A DNA stretch of 64,000 bases from Pyxidicoccus caerfyrddinensis. Lineage in GTDB: Bacteria; Myxococcota; Myxococcia; Myxococcales; Myxococcaceae. Numbering within the stretch: the first letter of the stretch is position 1; each line of letters begins with the position of its first letter. Positions 14,799 to 24,398 of the stretch are shown here, one piece after another. The stretch is from NCBI RefSeq assembly GCF_010894405.1, contig NZ_JAAIYA010000042.1, positions 1 through 64,000 on the forward strand, read 5' to 3'. The notes under the pieces are model-generated. The model had not been told where the DNA came from, did no database searches, and worked only from the letters and a program-made list of their open reading frames with translations. The position numbers were made by a program, and so were the translations under genes.

Positions 14799-17774
14799 AT
14801 GTCCGACCCCCTTCCAAAATACTGGCAGAGCCTGGCCGAGCGCGCCGGTGCGCTGCCCGAGCACACGCGCAACGAGTTCCCGGAGGAGTTGCCGGTGGGC
14901 GTGGCCGCCATGCCCCCGGACGCGAGCAGCCGCCGCGACTTCTTCAAGGTGATGGGCCTGAGCGCCGCCGCCGCCATGGTGGCCTGCCAGCGCGCTCCCG
15001 TGCAGAAGGTCATCCCCTACGTCTCGCGGCCGGACGAAGTCACCCCGGGCCTGTCGCTCTGGTACGCGTCCACCTGCAACGGGTGCAGCGCCCAGTGCGG
15101 CGTGCTGCTGAAGACGCGCGACGGGCGCCCCATCAAGGTGGAGGGCAATGACGAGCACCCCGTCTCGAAGGGCGGCGTGTGCGCGGTGGGACAGGCGTCC
15201 GTGCTCTCCCTCTACGACGCCAGCCGCGCCCGCTTCCCCTCGCTGTCCTGCCAGCGCACCGCGTGGGCGGCGCTGGACGAGAAGGTGACGGAAGGGCTGC
15301 GGCATGCCGCCGAGTCGGGCATGCCCATCCGCGTGGTGCTGCCCTGGGTGATGGGCCCCACGGCCGAGGCCGCGGTGAAGCGCTTCCTCGCCGCGTACCC
15401 CACGGCGCGCACGGTGCGCTACGAGCCGCTCGGAGAGCTCGCCGCCATCGGCGAGGCCCACCGCGTCACGCACGGCGTACGCGTGGTGCCCGACTACCGC
15501 TTCGAGAACGCGAAGGTCATCGCCAGCTTCGGCGCGGACTTCCTCGGCACCTGGGTGTCGCCGGTGGCCTTCACCCGCCAGTACACCGCCGCGCGCGACG
15601 CGGCCGGCACGCGGGACATGGCGCGCCACTACCAGGTGGAGCCGGTGCTGACGCTCACCGGTGCCGCGGCGGACCGGCGCTTCGTCGTGTCCCCGTCCGA
15701 CGTGACGCCCGCCCTGGCCGACCTCGTGCGGCGGCTGGCGCGGAAGGCGGAGCGTGACGTGCCGGCGGTGGCGTCGGTGCCCGCACCAGCGCTGGAAGAG
15801 GCCGCACTGGAGGAGCTGGCGGCCGCGCTGTGGGCGCAGCGGGGCAGGGCGCTCGTGGTGGCGGGTGGTGACGACGTGGCCGCGCAGGTGCTGGCCAACA
15901 CGGCCAACGCGCTGCTGGGCAACGAGGGAACCACCGTGTCGGTGGCGGACGGCGTGGCGCTGGACGCGGAGGCGCTGACGTACGGCGAGCTGCTGTCGGA
16001 GCTGCGCGCGGGCAGCGTGGGCGCGGTGCTCTTCCTCGGCGTCAACCCCGCCTACGCGGACCCGCGCGGCGACGAGCTGCCGGCGCTGTTGAAGTCCGTG
16101 CTCCTCACCGTGGCCACCAACGACAGGCTCGACGAGACGGCCACCCTGGTGCGCTTCCACGCGCCGGACGTCACCGCCCTCGAGTCGTGGGGCGACGCGG
16201 AGCCCCGGCGCGGCGTGCTGTCCCTGCGCCAGCCGGCGGTGGCGCCGCTGCACGACACGCGCCCCGTGGTGGAGTCGCTGCTCCTGTGGGCGGGCGCTCC
16301 CCGCTCGCACTACGACTTCCTGCGCGAGCGCTGGCAGGCGGAGGTCTTCCCGCGCGCGGGCGTGGCCGGACAGGACTTCGGCGCGTTCTGGGACGATGCC
16401 GTGCGCCGGGGCGTGGTGATGCTGCCCGCGACGCCGGTGGCGGTGCCGGCCTTCCGCGAGGACGGGCTGGCGAAGGCGCTGGCCGGTGTGGCCCGCGCGT
16501 CCGTGGACTGGGAGCTGGTGCTGTACCCCACGGTGGCGCTGCGCGACGGCGCGCTCGCCAACAACGGCTGGCTGCAGGAGGTGCCGGACCCCATCACCAA
16601 GGTGACGTGGGGCAACCCCGCCTGCATCTCCCCGGCGCGCGCGAAGGCGCTGGGCCTGTCCGACGGTGACGTGGTGCGGGTGCGCTCGGGCGCGAGGACG
16701 GTGGAGCTGCCGGTGCTCATCCAGGCGGGCACGCACCCGTCCGTCATCGCCGTGCCGGTGGGCTACGGCCGCACCAAGGCGGGCCGCATCGCGGACGGCA
16801 TTGGCGCCAATGGCTACCCACTGGCCTCGGTGGTGGGCGGCCAGGCGCGGCGCTCGGTACCGGGCGTGACGGTGGAGGCCACCGGCGAGAAGCAGCCGCT
16901 GGCCCTCACCCAGACGTACAACCGCCTCGACGGGCGCCCTCACGTGCGCGAGGCGGAGTTGGCAGCGTTCCTCGCCAACCCGCGCGCGGGCAACGAGGAG
17001 CATGAGGCGCACGGCGGTCCGGACAAGCACCCGCTCTCCATCTGGTCCGGCCACGAGTACAAGGGCCACCGCTGGGCGCTGGCGGTGGACCTGAGCGCGT
17101 GCACGGGCTGCTCGGCGTGCGTCGTCTCCTGCCAGGCGGAGAACAACATCCCCAGCGTCGGGCGTGACGAGGTGCTGCGCTCGCGCGAGATGCACTGGAT
17201 GCGCATCGACCGGTACTACGCCGGTGACGAGGCCAACCCTCAAGTCGTCCACCAGCCGATGATGTGCCAGCACTGCGAGAACGCGCCGTGCGAGACGGTG
17301 TGCCCGGTGCTCGCCACGGTGCACTCCAGCGAGGGGCTCAACCAGCAGGTCTACAACCGCTGCGTGGGCACGCGGTACTGCGCCAACAACTGCCCCACCA
17401 AGGTCCGTCGCTTCAACTGGTTCGACTACAAGCACGACGAGCCGCTGGAGCGCATGGTGCTCAACCCGGACGTCGTCGTGCGCAGCCGTGGCGTCATGGA
17501 GAAGTGTTCCATGTGCGTGCAGCGCGTGCAGGAGGCGAAGGCCAGCGCGAATCGCGAGGGCCGGCCCCTGCGCGACGGCGACGTCCAGACGGCCTGCCAG
17601 CAGAGCTGCCCCGCGAAGGCCATCCACTTCGGGGACGTGAATGACCCCGGCAGCGCCGTGGCGAAGCTCGCGAAGGACGGCCGCGCCTTCCGGCTGCTGG
17701 AGGAGCTGAACATCGGGTCGTCCATCACCTACCTCACGAAGATCCGCAACACCGGGTCGGGAAGCGAAACATGA
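14799..17774 (+). CDS. actB: Alternative complex III subunit ActB, molybdopterin-family-like protein with iron-sulfur domain
   Basis: 991 residues. A twin-arginine signal (SSRRDFFKVMGLS) should export it through Tat. The N-terminal two thirds resemble the molybdopterin oxidoreductase fold without, in known ActB proteins, a Mo cofactor; CNGCSAQCG is near residue 90. The last 250 residues are a four-cluster ferredoxin unit: CTGCSACVVSCQ, CQHCENAPCETVCP, CVGTRYCANNCPTK, CSMCVQRV and CQQSCPAKA. It receives electrons from quinol oxidised at ActC. A much longer open frame exists upstream but runs through actA; ATG 14799 with GGA nearby fits the family. It overlaps actC by ATGA. Confidence 0.92.
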   Translation: MSDPLPKYWQSLAERAGALPEHTRNEFPEELPVGVAAMPPDASSRRDFFKVMGLSAAAAMVACQRAPVQKVIPYVSRPDEVTPGLSLWYASTCNGCSAQCGVLLKTRDGRPIKVEGNDEHPVSKGGVCAVGQASVLSLYDASRARFPSLSCQRTAWAALDEKVTEGLRHAAESGMPIRVVLPWVMGPTAEAAVKRFLAAYPTARTVRYEPLGELAAIGEAHRVTHGVRVVPDYRFENAKVIASFGADFLGTWVSPVAFTRQYTAARDAAGTRDMARHYQVEPVLTLTGAAADRRFVVSPSDVTPALADLVRRLARKAERDVPAVASVPAPALEEAALEELAAALWAQRGRALVVAGGDDVAAQVLANTANALLGNEGTTVSVADGVALDAEALTYGELLSELRAGSVGAVLFLGVNPAYADPRGDELPALLKSVLLTVATNDRLDETATLVRFHAPDVTALESWGDAEPRRGVLSLRQPAVAPLHDTRPVVESLLLWAGAPRSHYDFLRERWQAEVFPRAGVAGQDFGAFWDDAVRRGVVMLPATPVAVPAFREDGLAKALAGVARASVDWELVLYPTVALRDGALANNGWLQEVPDPITKVTWGNPACISPARAKALGLSDGDVVRVRSGARTVELPVLIQAGTHPSVIAVPVGYGRTKAGRIADGIGANGYPLASVVGGQARRSVPGVTVEATGEKQPLALTQTYNRLDGRPHVREAELAAFLANPRAGNEEHEAHGGPDKHPLSIWSGHEYKGHRWALAVDLSACTGCSACVVSCQAENNIPSVGRDEVLRSREMHWMRIDRYYAGDEANPQVVHQPMMCQHCENAPCETVCPVLATVHSSEGLNQQVYNRCVGTRYCANNCPTKVRRFNWFDYKHDEPLERMVLNPDVVVRSRGVMEKCSMCVQRVQEAKASANREGRPLRDGDVQTACQQSCPAKAIHFGDVNDPGSAVAKLAKDGRAFRLLEELNIGSSITYLTKIRNTGSGSET

Positions 17775-19237
17775 GCCACCAGCACCTGTCGCCGCTGCGC
17801 GTGCCGCTCGTCAGCGAGGCGCGCAGCCTGGGCCAGCTCACCGAGGAAATCTGCGCGCCCATGGAGCGCGCCCCCACCTGGCGGTGGTGGGCGGCCTTCG
17901 CGGTGGCGGTGTCGATTCTGGGCACCGGCGCCGGCATCGTCGCCTACCAGGTGGGCACGGGCATTGGCGTGTGGGGCCTGAACAAGACGGTGGGCTGGGC
18001 CTTCGACATCACCAACTTCGTGTTCTGGGTGGGCATCGGCCACGCGGGCACGCTCATCTCCGCCATCCTCTTCCTCTTCCGGCAGAAGTGGCGCACCAGC
18101 ATCAACCGCGCGGCCGAGGCGATGACGCTCTTCGCCGTCATGTGCGCGGCGCTCTTCCCCGTCATCCACATGGGCCGCCCGTGGCTGGCCTTCTGGGTGC
18201 TGCCGTACCCGAACTCGCGCGGCAGTCTGTGGGTGAACTTCCGCTCGCCGCTGTTGTGGGACGTGTTCGCCATCTCCACCTACTTCACCGTGTCCGCGGT
18301 GTTCTGGTACGTGGGCCTCATCCCCGACCTGGCCACCGTGCGCGACAGGGCGAAGGCCGGTCTGCGCAAGGCCGTCTTCAAGGTGCTGTCGCTGGGGTGG
18401 ACGGGCTCGCACCGGACGTGGAGCCGCTACGAGACGGTGTACCTGCTTCTCGCGGGGCTGGCGACGCCGCTCGTCTTGAGCGTGCACACCATCGTCTCCA
18501 TGGACTTCGCCACGTCCGTCATCCCCGGCTGGCACACCACCATCTTCCCGCCGTACTTCGTGGCCGGCGCGGTGTTCAGCGGCTTCGCCATGGTGCTGAC
18601 GCTGATGATCATCACCCGCGTGGTGCTGGGCTACGAGCACCTGATTACGATTCGCCACCTCGAGAACATGACGAAGGTCATCATCGTCACCGGGGGCCTG
18701 GTGTCTCTGGCGTACGGGACGGAAGTCTTCGTCGCCTGGTACTCGGGCAACCCCTACGAGCGCTTCGCCTTTCTCAACCGCGCCTTCGGCCCGTACGCGT
18801 GGGCCTACTGGACGATGGTGACGTGCAACGTGGTGTCGCCGCACCTGTTCTGGTTCAAGAAGGTGCGCACCTCGCCGGCCGCCATCTTCGCGCTGTCGCT
18901 GGTCATCAACGTGGGCATGTGGTTCGAGCGCTTCGTCATCATCGTCACCAGCCTGCACCGCGACTTCCTGCCGTCGAGCTGGTCCATGTACACGCCGACG
19001 ATGGTGGAGGTGGGCACCTTCATCGGCACGTTCGGCCTGTTCTTCACCCTGTTCCTCCTCTTCGTGCGCGTGCTGCCCATCATCTCCATCGGCGAGGTGA
19101 AGAGCGTGCTGGGCTTCGCGCGCGATACGCACGGCGGTGCCGCCGCCCCCGGGCCCCGCAGGCCCGCGCACTCCGCCGCGGAAGTCCTGCCCGCGCCGGC
19201 ACTGGCCCTCGCCACCCGAAAGGATGTCCCCGTATGA
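17771..19237 (+). CDS. actC: Alternative complex III subunit ActC, NrfD-like quinol-binding membrane protein
   Basis: 488 residues with about ten membrane helices. The NrfD/PsrC pattern is evident (VFWVGIGHAGTLISAILFL, NFRSPLLWDVFAISTYF), and this subunit holds the quinol site in the membrane, passing electrons to the iron-sulfur part of ActB. The ATGA overlap with actB and a second ATGA overlap with actD show tight translational coupling. The N-terminus (first 35 residues) and the Pro/Ala-rich C-terminal tail (about 450-488) are likely on the cytoplasmic side. Confidence 0.92.
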   Translation: MSHQHLSPLRVPLVSEARSLGQLTEEICAPMERAPTWRWWAAFAVAVSILGTGAGIVAYQVGTGIGVWGLNKTVGWAFDITNFVFWVGIGHAGTLISAILFLFRQKWRTSINRAAEAMTLFAVMCAALFPVIHMGRPWLAFWVLPYPNSRGSLWVNFRSPLLWDVFAISTYFTVSAVFWYVGLIPDLATVRDRAKAGLRKAVFKVLSLGWTGSHRTWSRYETVYLLLAGLATPLVLSVHTIVSMDFATSVIPGWHTTIFPPYFVAGAVFSGFAMVLTLMIITRVVLGYEHLITIRHLENMTKVIIVTGGLVSLAYGTEVFVAWYSGNPYERFAFLNRAFGPYAWAYWTMVTCNVVSPHLFWFKKVRTSPAAIFALSLVINVGMWFERFVIIVTSLHRDFLPSSWSMYTPTMVEVGTFIGTFGLFFTLFLLFVRVLPIISIGEVKSVLGFARDTHGGAAAPGPRRPAHSAAEVLPAPALALATRKDVPV

Positions 19238-19755
19238 GTGCCCGCGTCCTCGTCGGCTACTTCGACAGCGAGGAGAAGGTCCTCGACGCCACCCGCGCCG
19301 TACGCGAGGCCGGCTATGCCCTGCACGACGTGTACACGCCCTATGCGGTGCACGGCCTGGACGAGGCCATGGGCCTGAAGTCCAGCCGCCTCACCTGGGT
19401 GTGCTTCGGGGGCGGGCTGCTGGGCGGCTCGCTGGCCCTGGCGCTCGAGCTGTACACCAGCGTGGTGAGCTGGCCGCTCAACGTGGGCGGCAAGCCGTTC
19501 AACTCGTTCCCCGCCTTCGTCCCGGTGGCGTTCGAGCTGACGGTGCTCTTCGCCGCCCTCATCACCGTGGGCTCCTTCCTGGCACGCGTGAAGCTGTTCC
19601 CGGGCAACCGCCGCGTGGCGCTGCCCCGGGTGACGGATGACCGGTTCGCGATTGCACTGGAGGCACGCGAGGCGCCCTCGGAAGCGTCCATCGCGGAGGA
19701 GTTGCTGCGCCGGCACGGCGCGGTGGAGACGGCCCGGATGGAGGTGGCGTCGTGA
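19234..19755 (+). CDS. actD: Alternative complex III subunit ActD (DUF3341)
   Basis: 173 residues. The start VLVGYFDSEEKVLDATRAV and DVYTPYAVHGLDEAMG are the family marks of ActD/DUF3341. Two hydrophobic helices follow (about 48-72 and 95-115) with SWPLNVGGKPFNS between them. ActD is a structural membrane subunit with no cofactor. It overlaps actC at ATGA and actE at GTGA. Confidence 0.92.
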   Translation: MSARVLVGYFDSEEKVLDATRAVREAGYALHDVYTPYAVHGLDEAMGLKSSRLTWVCFGGGLLGGSLALALELYTSVVSWPLNVGGKPFNSFPAFVPVAFELTVLFAALITVGSFLARVKLFPGNRRVALPRVTDDRFAIALEAREAPSEASIAEELLRRHGAVETARMEVAS

Positions 19756-20321
19756 GGAAGGTCATCCCCGCCGCGGTGGCCCTTGCCCTGGCCGCCGCCG
19801 GCTGCGAGCAGGACGAGACTCGGCCCAACTACGAGTACGCGCCGGACATGGTGTCCTCGGTGCCGTACGACAGCTTCGCGCCCAACCCCAACACGCCGGA
19901 CGGCAAGACGCTGCTGGGGCCGGCGAAGGGCACGGTGCCGCGCGGGCACCAGCCGCTGCACCTCGCCGCCGGCCCGGAGGAGGCGGCGCGGGCCGGGCGC
20001 GACTTCAAGAATCCCTATTCCGCCACGCCCGAGGTGCTGGCGCGCGGGCAGACGGCCTTCCAGCGGTATTGCACCCCGTGCCATGGCTCGGGCGGGTTGG
20101 GGGACGGCCTGGTGACGGCGCGCTTCCCCATGCCGCCGTCGCTGCTGGCCGAGCACGCGAAGGGGCTCCCCGACGGACAGGTGTTCCACATCATCACCCA
20201 TGGCCAGGGGCTGATGCCGGCCCATGGCTCGCAGGTGGCGCCGGAGGACCGGTGGAAGATCGTCCACTACCTGCGCACGCTGCAGAACCCCGCGCGGACG
20301 GCGCGGAAGGACGTGCCATGA
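19752..20321 (+). CDS. actE: Alternative complex III subunit ActE, monohaem cytochrome c lipoprotein
   Basis: 189 residues, GTG start inside a GTGA overlap with actD. Lipobox AAGC near residue 18, then an extended Pro-rich segment with NPNTPDGKTLLGPAKGTVPRG, typical for ActE, and one haem site CTPCH with downstream Met in GLMPAHG. ActE is the membrane-anchored periplasmic cytochrome thought to hand electrons to the acceptor, either a soluble cytochrome or an oxidase. Overlaps actF at ATGA. Confidence 0.92.
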   Translation: MRKVIPAAVALALAAAGCEQDETRPNYEYAPDMVSSVPYDSFAPNPNTPDGKTLLGPAKGTVPRGHQPLHLAAGPEEAARAGRDFKNPYSATPEVLARGQTAFQRYCTPCHGSGGLGDGLVTARFPMPPSLLAEHAKGLPDGQVFHIITHGQGLMPAHGSQVAPEDRWKIVHYLRTLQNPARTARKDVP

Positions 20322-21514
20322 GCGCTCCCGTGCATGACGTACCTCCGGCTTCGAGCGGAGGCTTCGAGGTGGGCCCGGGCGTGCGCCGCGCGGCCCTGGC
20401 CGTGGCGGTGGCGGGACTGGGGACGCTGGCCGTGGGCCTGGCTCTGTCCCCGGCCCGCGCGCTCTCCAGCCTGCTGACCAGCGGTTTCTACTTCCTGTGC
20501 CTGGGCCTGGGCGGCGCCATGTTCCTGGCGCTGATGTACGTGGCCAACGCGGGCTGGTTCACCGTCTTCAAGCGCATTCCGGAGGCGTTCGCCTCCTACG
20601 TGCCGTGGGGCGCGGTGCCGCTGCTGGCGCTGGTTCCCTTCGCGCCGAAGCTCTACCTGTGGGCGCGGCCCGGCATCATGGAGACGGACCACCTGCTGCA
20701 CAAGAAGGCGGCCTTCCTCAACGTGCCGTTCTTCGGCGTGCGCATGGTGCTGATGCTGGCGCTGTGGACGGGCTTCACGTGGATGCTGCGGCGCAACTCG
20801 CTGAGGCAGGACACGGAGCGGACGGAGGCGCAGACGAAGCGCAACGTGGCGGTGTCCGCGGTGTTCCTCGTGCTCTTCGGCCTGACGTTCTGCCTGGCGG
20901 CGTTCGACTGGCTGATGAGCCTGGAGCCGCACTGGTTCAGCACCATCTACGCGCTCTACAACGTCGCGGGGCTGCTCAGCTCCAGCGTGTGCGCGATTAC
21001 CGTGGCCGCGATTCTCCTGCACCGGGCGGGCGCGCTGCCCCAGCTCAACTCCAGCCACCTGCACGATTTGGGCAAGCTGATGTTCGGCTTCGCCACGCTG
21101 TGGGCCTACCTCTGGTTCTCGCAGTTCCTGCTCATCTGGTACGCGAACATCCCGGAGGAGACGGTCTACTTCATCGCGCGGATGCACGGCGGGTGGGCGG
21201 TGCCGTTCTACCTGAACCTGGTGCTGAACTGGGCGCTGCCCTTCCTCCTGCTGCTGCCGCGTCCGGCGAAGCGCAGCCCGGCGCACCTGCTGCGGGTGGC
21301 GGCCGTGCTGCTGGCGGGGCGCTGGTTGGACTTGCACCTGATGGTGGCTCCGGCGAACCAGCCGGAGGGCGCGGGGCTCGGCGTGTACGAGGTGGCGGCC
21401 TTCCTGGGCGTGGGCGCGCTCTTCACGCTGGCGGTGACGCGCGCGGTGCGCTCGGCGCCCATGGTTCCGGCGGGGGACCCGTACCTGGTGGAGAGCCTGC
21501 ACCACCACACGTGA
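20318..21514 (+). CDS. actF: Alternative complex III subunit ActF, polytopic membrane protein
   Basis: 398 residues with ten predicted membrane helices. ActF is a second, NrfD-related membrane subunit: GGAMFLALMYVANAGWF, FDWLMSLEPHWFSTIYALY and GRWLDLHLMVAP are recognisable in the family. It closes the six-gene act set and is followed by a strong intrinsic terminator. No caa3 oxidase (cox) genes follow, unlike in many ActA-F loci, so electrons must leave to a distant oxidase; the cbb3 set at 36 kb is one candidate. Confidence 0.92.
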   Translation: MSAPVHDVPPASSGGFEVGPGVRRAALAVAVAGLGTLAVGLALSPARALSSLLTSGFYFLCLGLGGAMFLALMYVANAGWFTVFKRIPEAFASYVPWGAVPLLALVPFAPKLYLWARPGIMETDHLLHKKAAFLNVPFFGVRMVLMLALWTGFTWMLRRNSLRQDTERTEAQTKRNVAVSAVFLVLFGLTFCLAAFDWLMSLEPHWFSTIYALYNVAGLLSSSVCAITVAAILLHRAGALPQLNSSHLHDLGKLMFGFATLWAYLWFSQFLLIWYANIPEETVYFIARMHGGWAVPFYLNLVLNWALPFLLLLPRPAKRSPAHLLRVAAVLLAGRWLDLHLMVAPANQPEGAGLGVYEVAAFLGVGALFTLAVTRAVRSAPMVPAGDPYLVESLHHHT

Positions 21515-21582
21515 CAGCTGACCGTGGGCCGCGGACCGCCAGGCAGCCTCTGCCCGGATGTCTGACCGCGCGGCCCCGGGAG

Positions 21583-21626
21583 CGGCGCCGCCCGACCTCC
21601 TCGGCGGGCGGCGCCGTGTCTTTTTT
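21583..21626 (+). terminator. Intrinsic terminator of the act operon
   Basis: Perfect 12-bp arms CGGCGCCGCCCG (21583-21594) and CGGGCGGCGCCG (21605-21616) around a 10-base loop, then TGTC and six T (21621-21626). It ends rightward transcription from actF. The last T is the first base of the stop codon complement of the convergent beta-helix gene. Confidence 0.88.
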
Positions 21627-23086
21627 CAGGGCAGGGGCCTGGTGTCCCGGCGCCGCCGCGCGAGCGGCACCAGCAGCAGCACGAGCAGGGCGGCGAGGCC
21701 CGGGGCCGCGCTGCAGCCGCCTCCGGAGTCCGGGTCTTCGTCGATGCGGATGGGGCCCGCGTCCGCTCCTTCCGGGTAGCCGCCGTCGCTCCCCATCGGA
21801 TGGCCCGCGTCCACGGGAGTCCCCGCATCACCGGGGCCACCCGTGCCGGCATCCGTGGAACCGCCCGTGCCGGCGTCGCTGCAATCACCCAGGGAGTGCT
21901 CCAGCGCGCCGAGGCTGTAGGCGGACCCCGAGGGCCGGGGCCGGCCGCAGTAGTCCACCGTCACCGAGGCCCGCGCCGCCGCCGCGCCGATGAGCTGCGA
22001 GACATTCCCCTTGATGCGCAGGTCGCCGCTCAGCGGCGCCTCGTACCAGGAGGACCACGTGCCCGTCGCCACGTTCATGAGGTTGGTGCCCGCGGTGAAG
22101 CTCCCGGTGTCGCGGCCCCGAACCACCGAGGACATCACGTTGCCGTGGGCCCCGCCGGTGCTGGAGGCGAAGCGGAAGTCCACGCCCGTGGTGGCGATGA
22201 GGGTGTTGAACAGCACCTGCGTGTTCGCCGCCTTGTTGAGATAGACGGCCACGTCCGAGCAGTTGATGACGATGTTGTTGACGAGCACGCCATCTGAGTG
22301 CTCCGGGTCGCACGGCACGCTCGCGTCGAAGGCCGGCGCGCAGAACTCGTTCCCCGTGCCGCCGCCGCCGAAGGACAGGCCGATGCGCGTGTCCCCCGCC
22401 GCCGCGTCCTTGGTACAGATGACGAGGTTGCGCTCGAAGACGCCCCGGCGGCCGCCGCTCTTCATGAAGGCGCCGTAGGAGATGCCGCCCGCCTTGGCGA
22501 AGTCGTGCACGTAGTTCTCTCGCACCACCCAGTCGTCGCCGGTGTCGATGTTGAGCTTCGTCACCGGGGTGCCCGTGCTCCGGGCGCGCGTGTCGTAGAC
22601 CTCGTTGCGCTCGATGAGGCCCCGGTGCGGCACCTCATAGACGCCGCTGGTGTTCTTGCTCGCGTTCACCTTCAGCTGCGCGTTGAAGTTCCGGATGCGG
22701 TTGTTGCGCAGGACGAAGTTCTCCGCGTGTCCGGTGACATGGAAGGCGTGCTCGCAGTTGCTGTCCTGTGCGCACACGCCCTCGATGTCCAGCCCGTCGA
22801 AGGTCCAGTAGCGGCCGGAGACCTTGAAGCCCTCCGTGGCGTTGAAGCGGACATGTGCCGCATGCCGGTTCGCCGCGCGCACGACGATGGGCTGCGACGC
22901 GGTGCCCTCCGCTGAACACCCCAGATTCTGGCTGACGTCATACGTGCCGTCCGCGAGCACAATCTCGTCGCCGGCCTGCGCGGAGGTGAGCGCGGACTGG
23001 AGCTGGGAGACGTTGGCGACGTTCTTCACCGCCGCGAGACTGGGGCCGGATAGCAGCAGCAACACGGCCAGGGACAAGGGACGCAT
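21626..23086 (-). CDS. Exported right-handed beta-helix protein with MYXO-CTERM tail
   Basis: 486 residues. Signal peptide (LSLAVLLLLSGPSLAA), then a repeated parallel beta-helix of the pectate-lyase/PbH1 or polysaccharide-lyase-6 (alginate, chondroitin) type: GDEIVLADGTYDVSQN, WTFDGLDIEG, NFVLRNNRIRNFN, VVRENYVHDF, VLVNNIVIN. Then a linker rich in DAGTGG and the C-terminal GGGCSAAPGLAALLVLLL followed by RRRR, the MYXO-CTERM cell-surface sorting signal with its conserved Gly-Cys. It is probably held on the outer surface and may bind or cut a polysaccharide; I see no catalytic motif I can trust. It stands alone. Confidence 0.82.
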   Translation of the reverse strand: MRPLSLAVLLLLSGPSLAAVKNVANVSQLQSALTSAQAGDEIVLADGTYDVSQNLGCSAEGTASQPIVVRAANRHAAHVRFNATEGFKVSGRYWTFDGLDIEGVCAQDSNCEHAFHVTGHAENFVLRNNRIRNFNAQLKVNASKNTSGVYEVPHRGLIERNEVYDTRARSTGTPVTKLNIDTGDDWVVRENYVHDFAKAGGISYGAFMKSGGRRGVFERNLVICTKDAAAGDTRIGLSFGGGGTGNEFCAPAFDASVPCDPEHSDGVLVNNIVINCSDVAVYLNKAANTQVLFNTLIATTGVDFRFASSTGGAHGNVMSSVVRGRDTGSFTAGTNLMNVATGTWSSWYEAPLSGDLRIKGNVSQLIGAAAARASVTVDYCGRPRPSGSAYSLGALEHSLGDCSDAGTGGSTDAGTGGPGDAGTPVDAGHPMGSDGGYPEGADAGPIRIDEDPDSGGGCSAAPGLAALLVLLLVPLARRRRDTRPLP

Positions 23087-23145
23087 GGGGGACTCTTCCT
23101 CAAGGGGGGAGCCCGGATGCTATTCACCTGCACGAGGATTGATAC

Positions 23146-24225
23146 ATGACAGTGCGTGTCGCGCTCCTGGGCCATGGCTTCGCGGGAAGAACATTCCACG
23201 CTCCGCTGATTCAGGCGGTGCAGGGGCTGGAGCTGCGCATCGTCGCGTCCAGCCAGCCTGGACAGGTGCAGGCCCGGTTGCCGGGCGTCACGGTGGTGGC
23301 GTCCGCGCGGGAGGCGGCCACGCATCCGGACGTGGACCTCGTCGTCATCGCCACGCCCAACGAGAGCCACGCACCGCTGGCCGAGGCCGCGCTCAGGGCA
23401 GGCAAGCACGTCGTCGTCGACAAGCCCTTCACCGTCACGCTGGCGGAGGCGCGCGCGCTGTGCGTGCTCGCTCAGGAGCGGGGACGGTTGCTGTCGGTGT
23501 TCCACAACCGGCGGTGGGACAGTGACTTCCTCGCGCTGCGGGCCCTGCTCGCGGACGGAGCATTGGGACGGGTGACGCATGTGGAGTCGCGGTTCGACCG
23601 TTTCCGCCCCGAGGTCCGTGCGCGCTGGCGCGAGCAGGCTCGGCCGGGCGCGGGCGTCTGGTTCGACCTGGGCCCCCACCTGGTCGACCAGGCGCTGCAG
23701 TTGTTCGGGCTGCCCGACACCGTGGCGGCGGCCCTCGGACGGCATCGCGAGGGGGCGCAGGTGGACGACTGGTGCCAGGTCACCCTCGCGTATCCCCGGC
23801 GGCATGTCGTGCTCCAGGCGTCCATGCTCGTCGCGGGAGGCCTGCCCCGGTTCGCGGTGCATGGCACGAAGGGCTCGTGGCTCAAGTACGGGCTGGACAC
23901 GCAGGAAGACGGGCTGCGCGCGGACGTGACTCCAGGGGCTCCGGGGTGGGGCGAGGACCCTTCACCTGGACGGTTGATGGACGGTGCGACGGGCGCGGTG
24001 CGCACCACCGTGGCGCCTCCCGGGGACTACCGCCGCTACTACAGCGGCCTCCGAGACGCGCTGGAGGGCAGGGGGCCCAACCCCGTGACGCCCGCGCAGG
24101 CGCTGGCCGTGATGTCCGTCATGGAGGCCGCGAGCCTGGCGGCGGAGCGCGGGTGCGAGCAGCGGCCGGACCTCACGGAGGAGGAGCGGACCGCCTTCTC
24201 GGCCGACGCGTCGCCGGTGACGTGA
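23146..24225 (+). CDS. Gfo/Idh/MocA family NAD(P)-dependent oxidoreductase
   Basis: 359 residues. N-terminal Rossmann fold: VALLGHGFAGRTFHAPL (a GxGxxG variant), VDLVVIATPNESHAPLA, and GKHVVVDKPFTVTLAEA, where the family E-K-P is D-K-P as in YdgJ-like enzymes. The C-terminal domain has FHNRRWDSDF and GVWFDLGPHLVDQAL with the catalytic His. This group oxidises or reduces sugars and inositols (scyllo-inositol dehydrogenase for example); the exact substrate cannot be read. The gene is divergent from the beta-helix gene, 59 bp apart. Confidence 0.88.
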   Translation: MTVRVALLGHGFAGRTFHAPLIQAVQGLELRIVASSQPGQVQARLPGVTVVASAREAATHPDVDLVVIATPNESHAPLAEAALRAGKHVVVDKPFTVTLAEARALCVLAQERGRLLSVFHNRRWDSDFLALRALLADGALGRVTHVESRFDRFRPEVRARWREQARPGAGVWFDLGPHLVDQALQLFGLPDTVAAALGRHREGAQVDDWCQVTLAYPRRHVVLQASMLVAGGLPRFAVHGTKGSWLKYGLDTQEDGLRADVTPGAPGWGEDPSPGRLMDGATGAVRTTVAPPGDYRRYYSGLRDALEGRGPNPVTPAQALAVMSVMEAASLAAERGCEQRPDLTEEERTAFSADASPVT

Positions 24226-24398
24226 GGATGCGCATGGGAGCGTCGCTGCCGGGGCCCCAGCACGGCTCGAGCAGGCAGTCGACACAGACGGCGTTGCCCG
24301 TCGAGCATCTCGTCCCTACATCGGGATTTGCTTCCCGGGGCCACCTGCTACGGTGCCCCCGCATCGCACCTGTCACGTGCAAGCCCCGTGAGGACTGC

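Noticed and set aside
24226..24398. Additional small gene between the oxidoreductase and the SEC-C gene
   Set aside because: An open frame continuous with the SEC-C gene exists, but it starts inside the oxidoreductase and lacks a ribosome-binding site.
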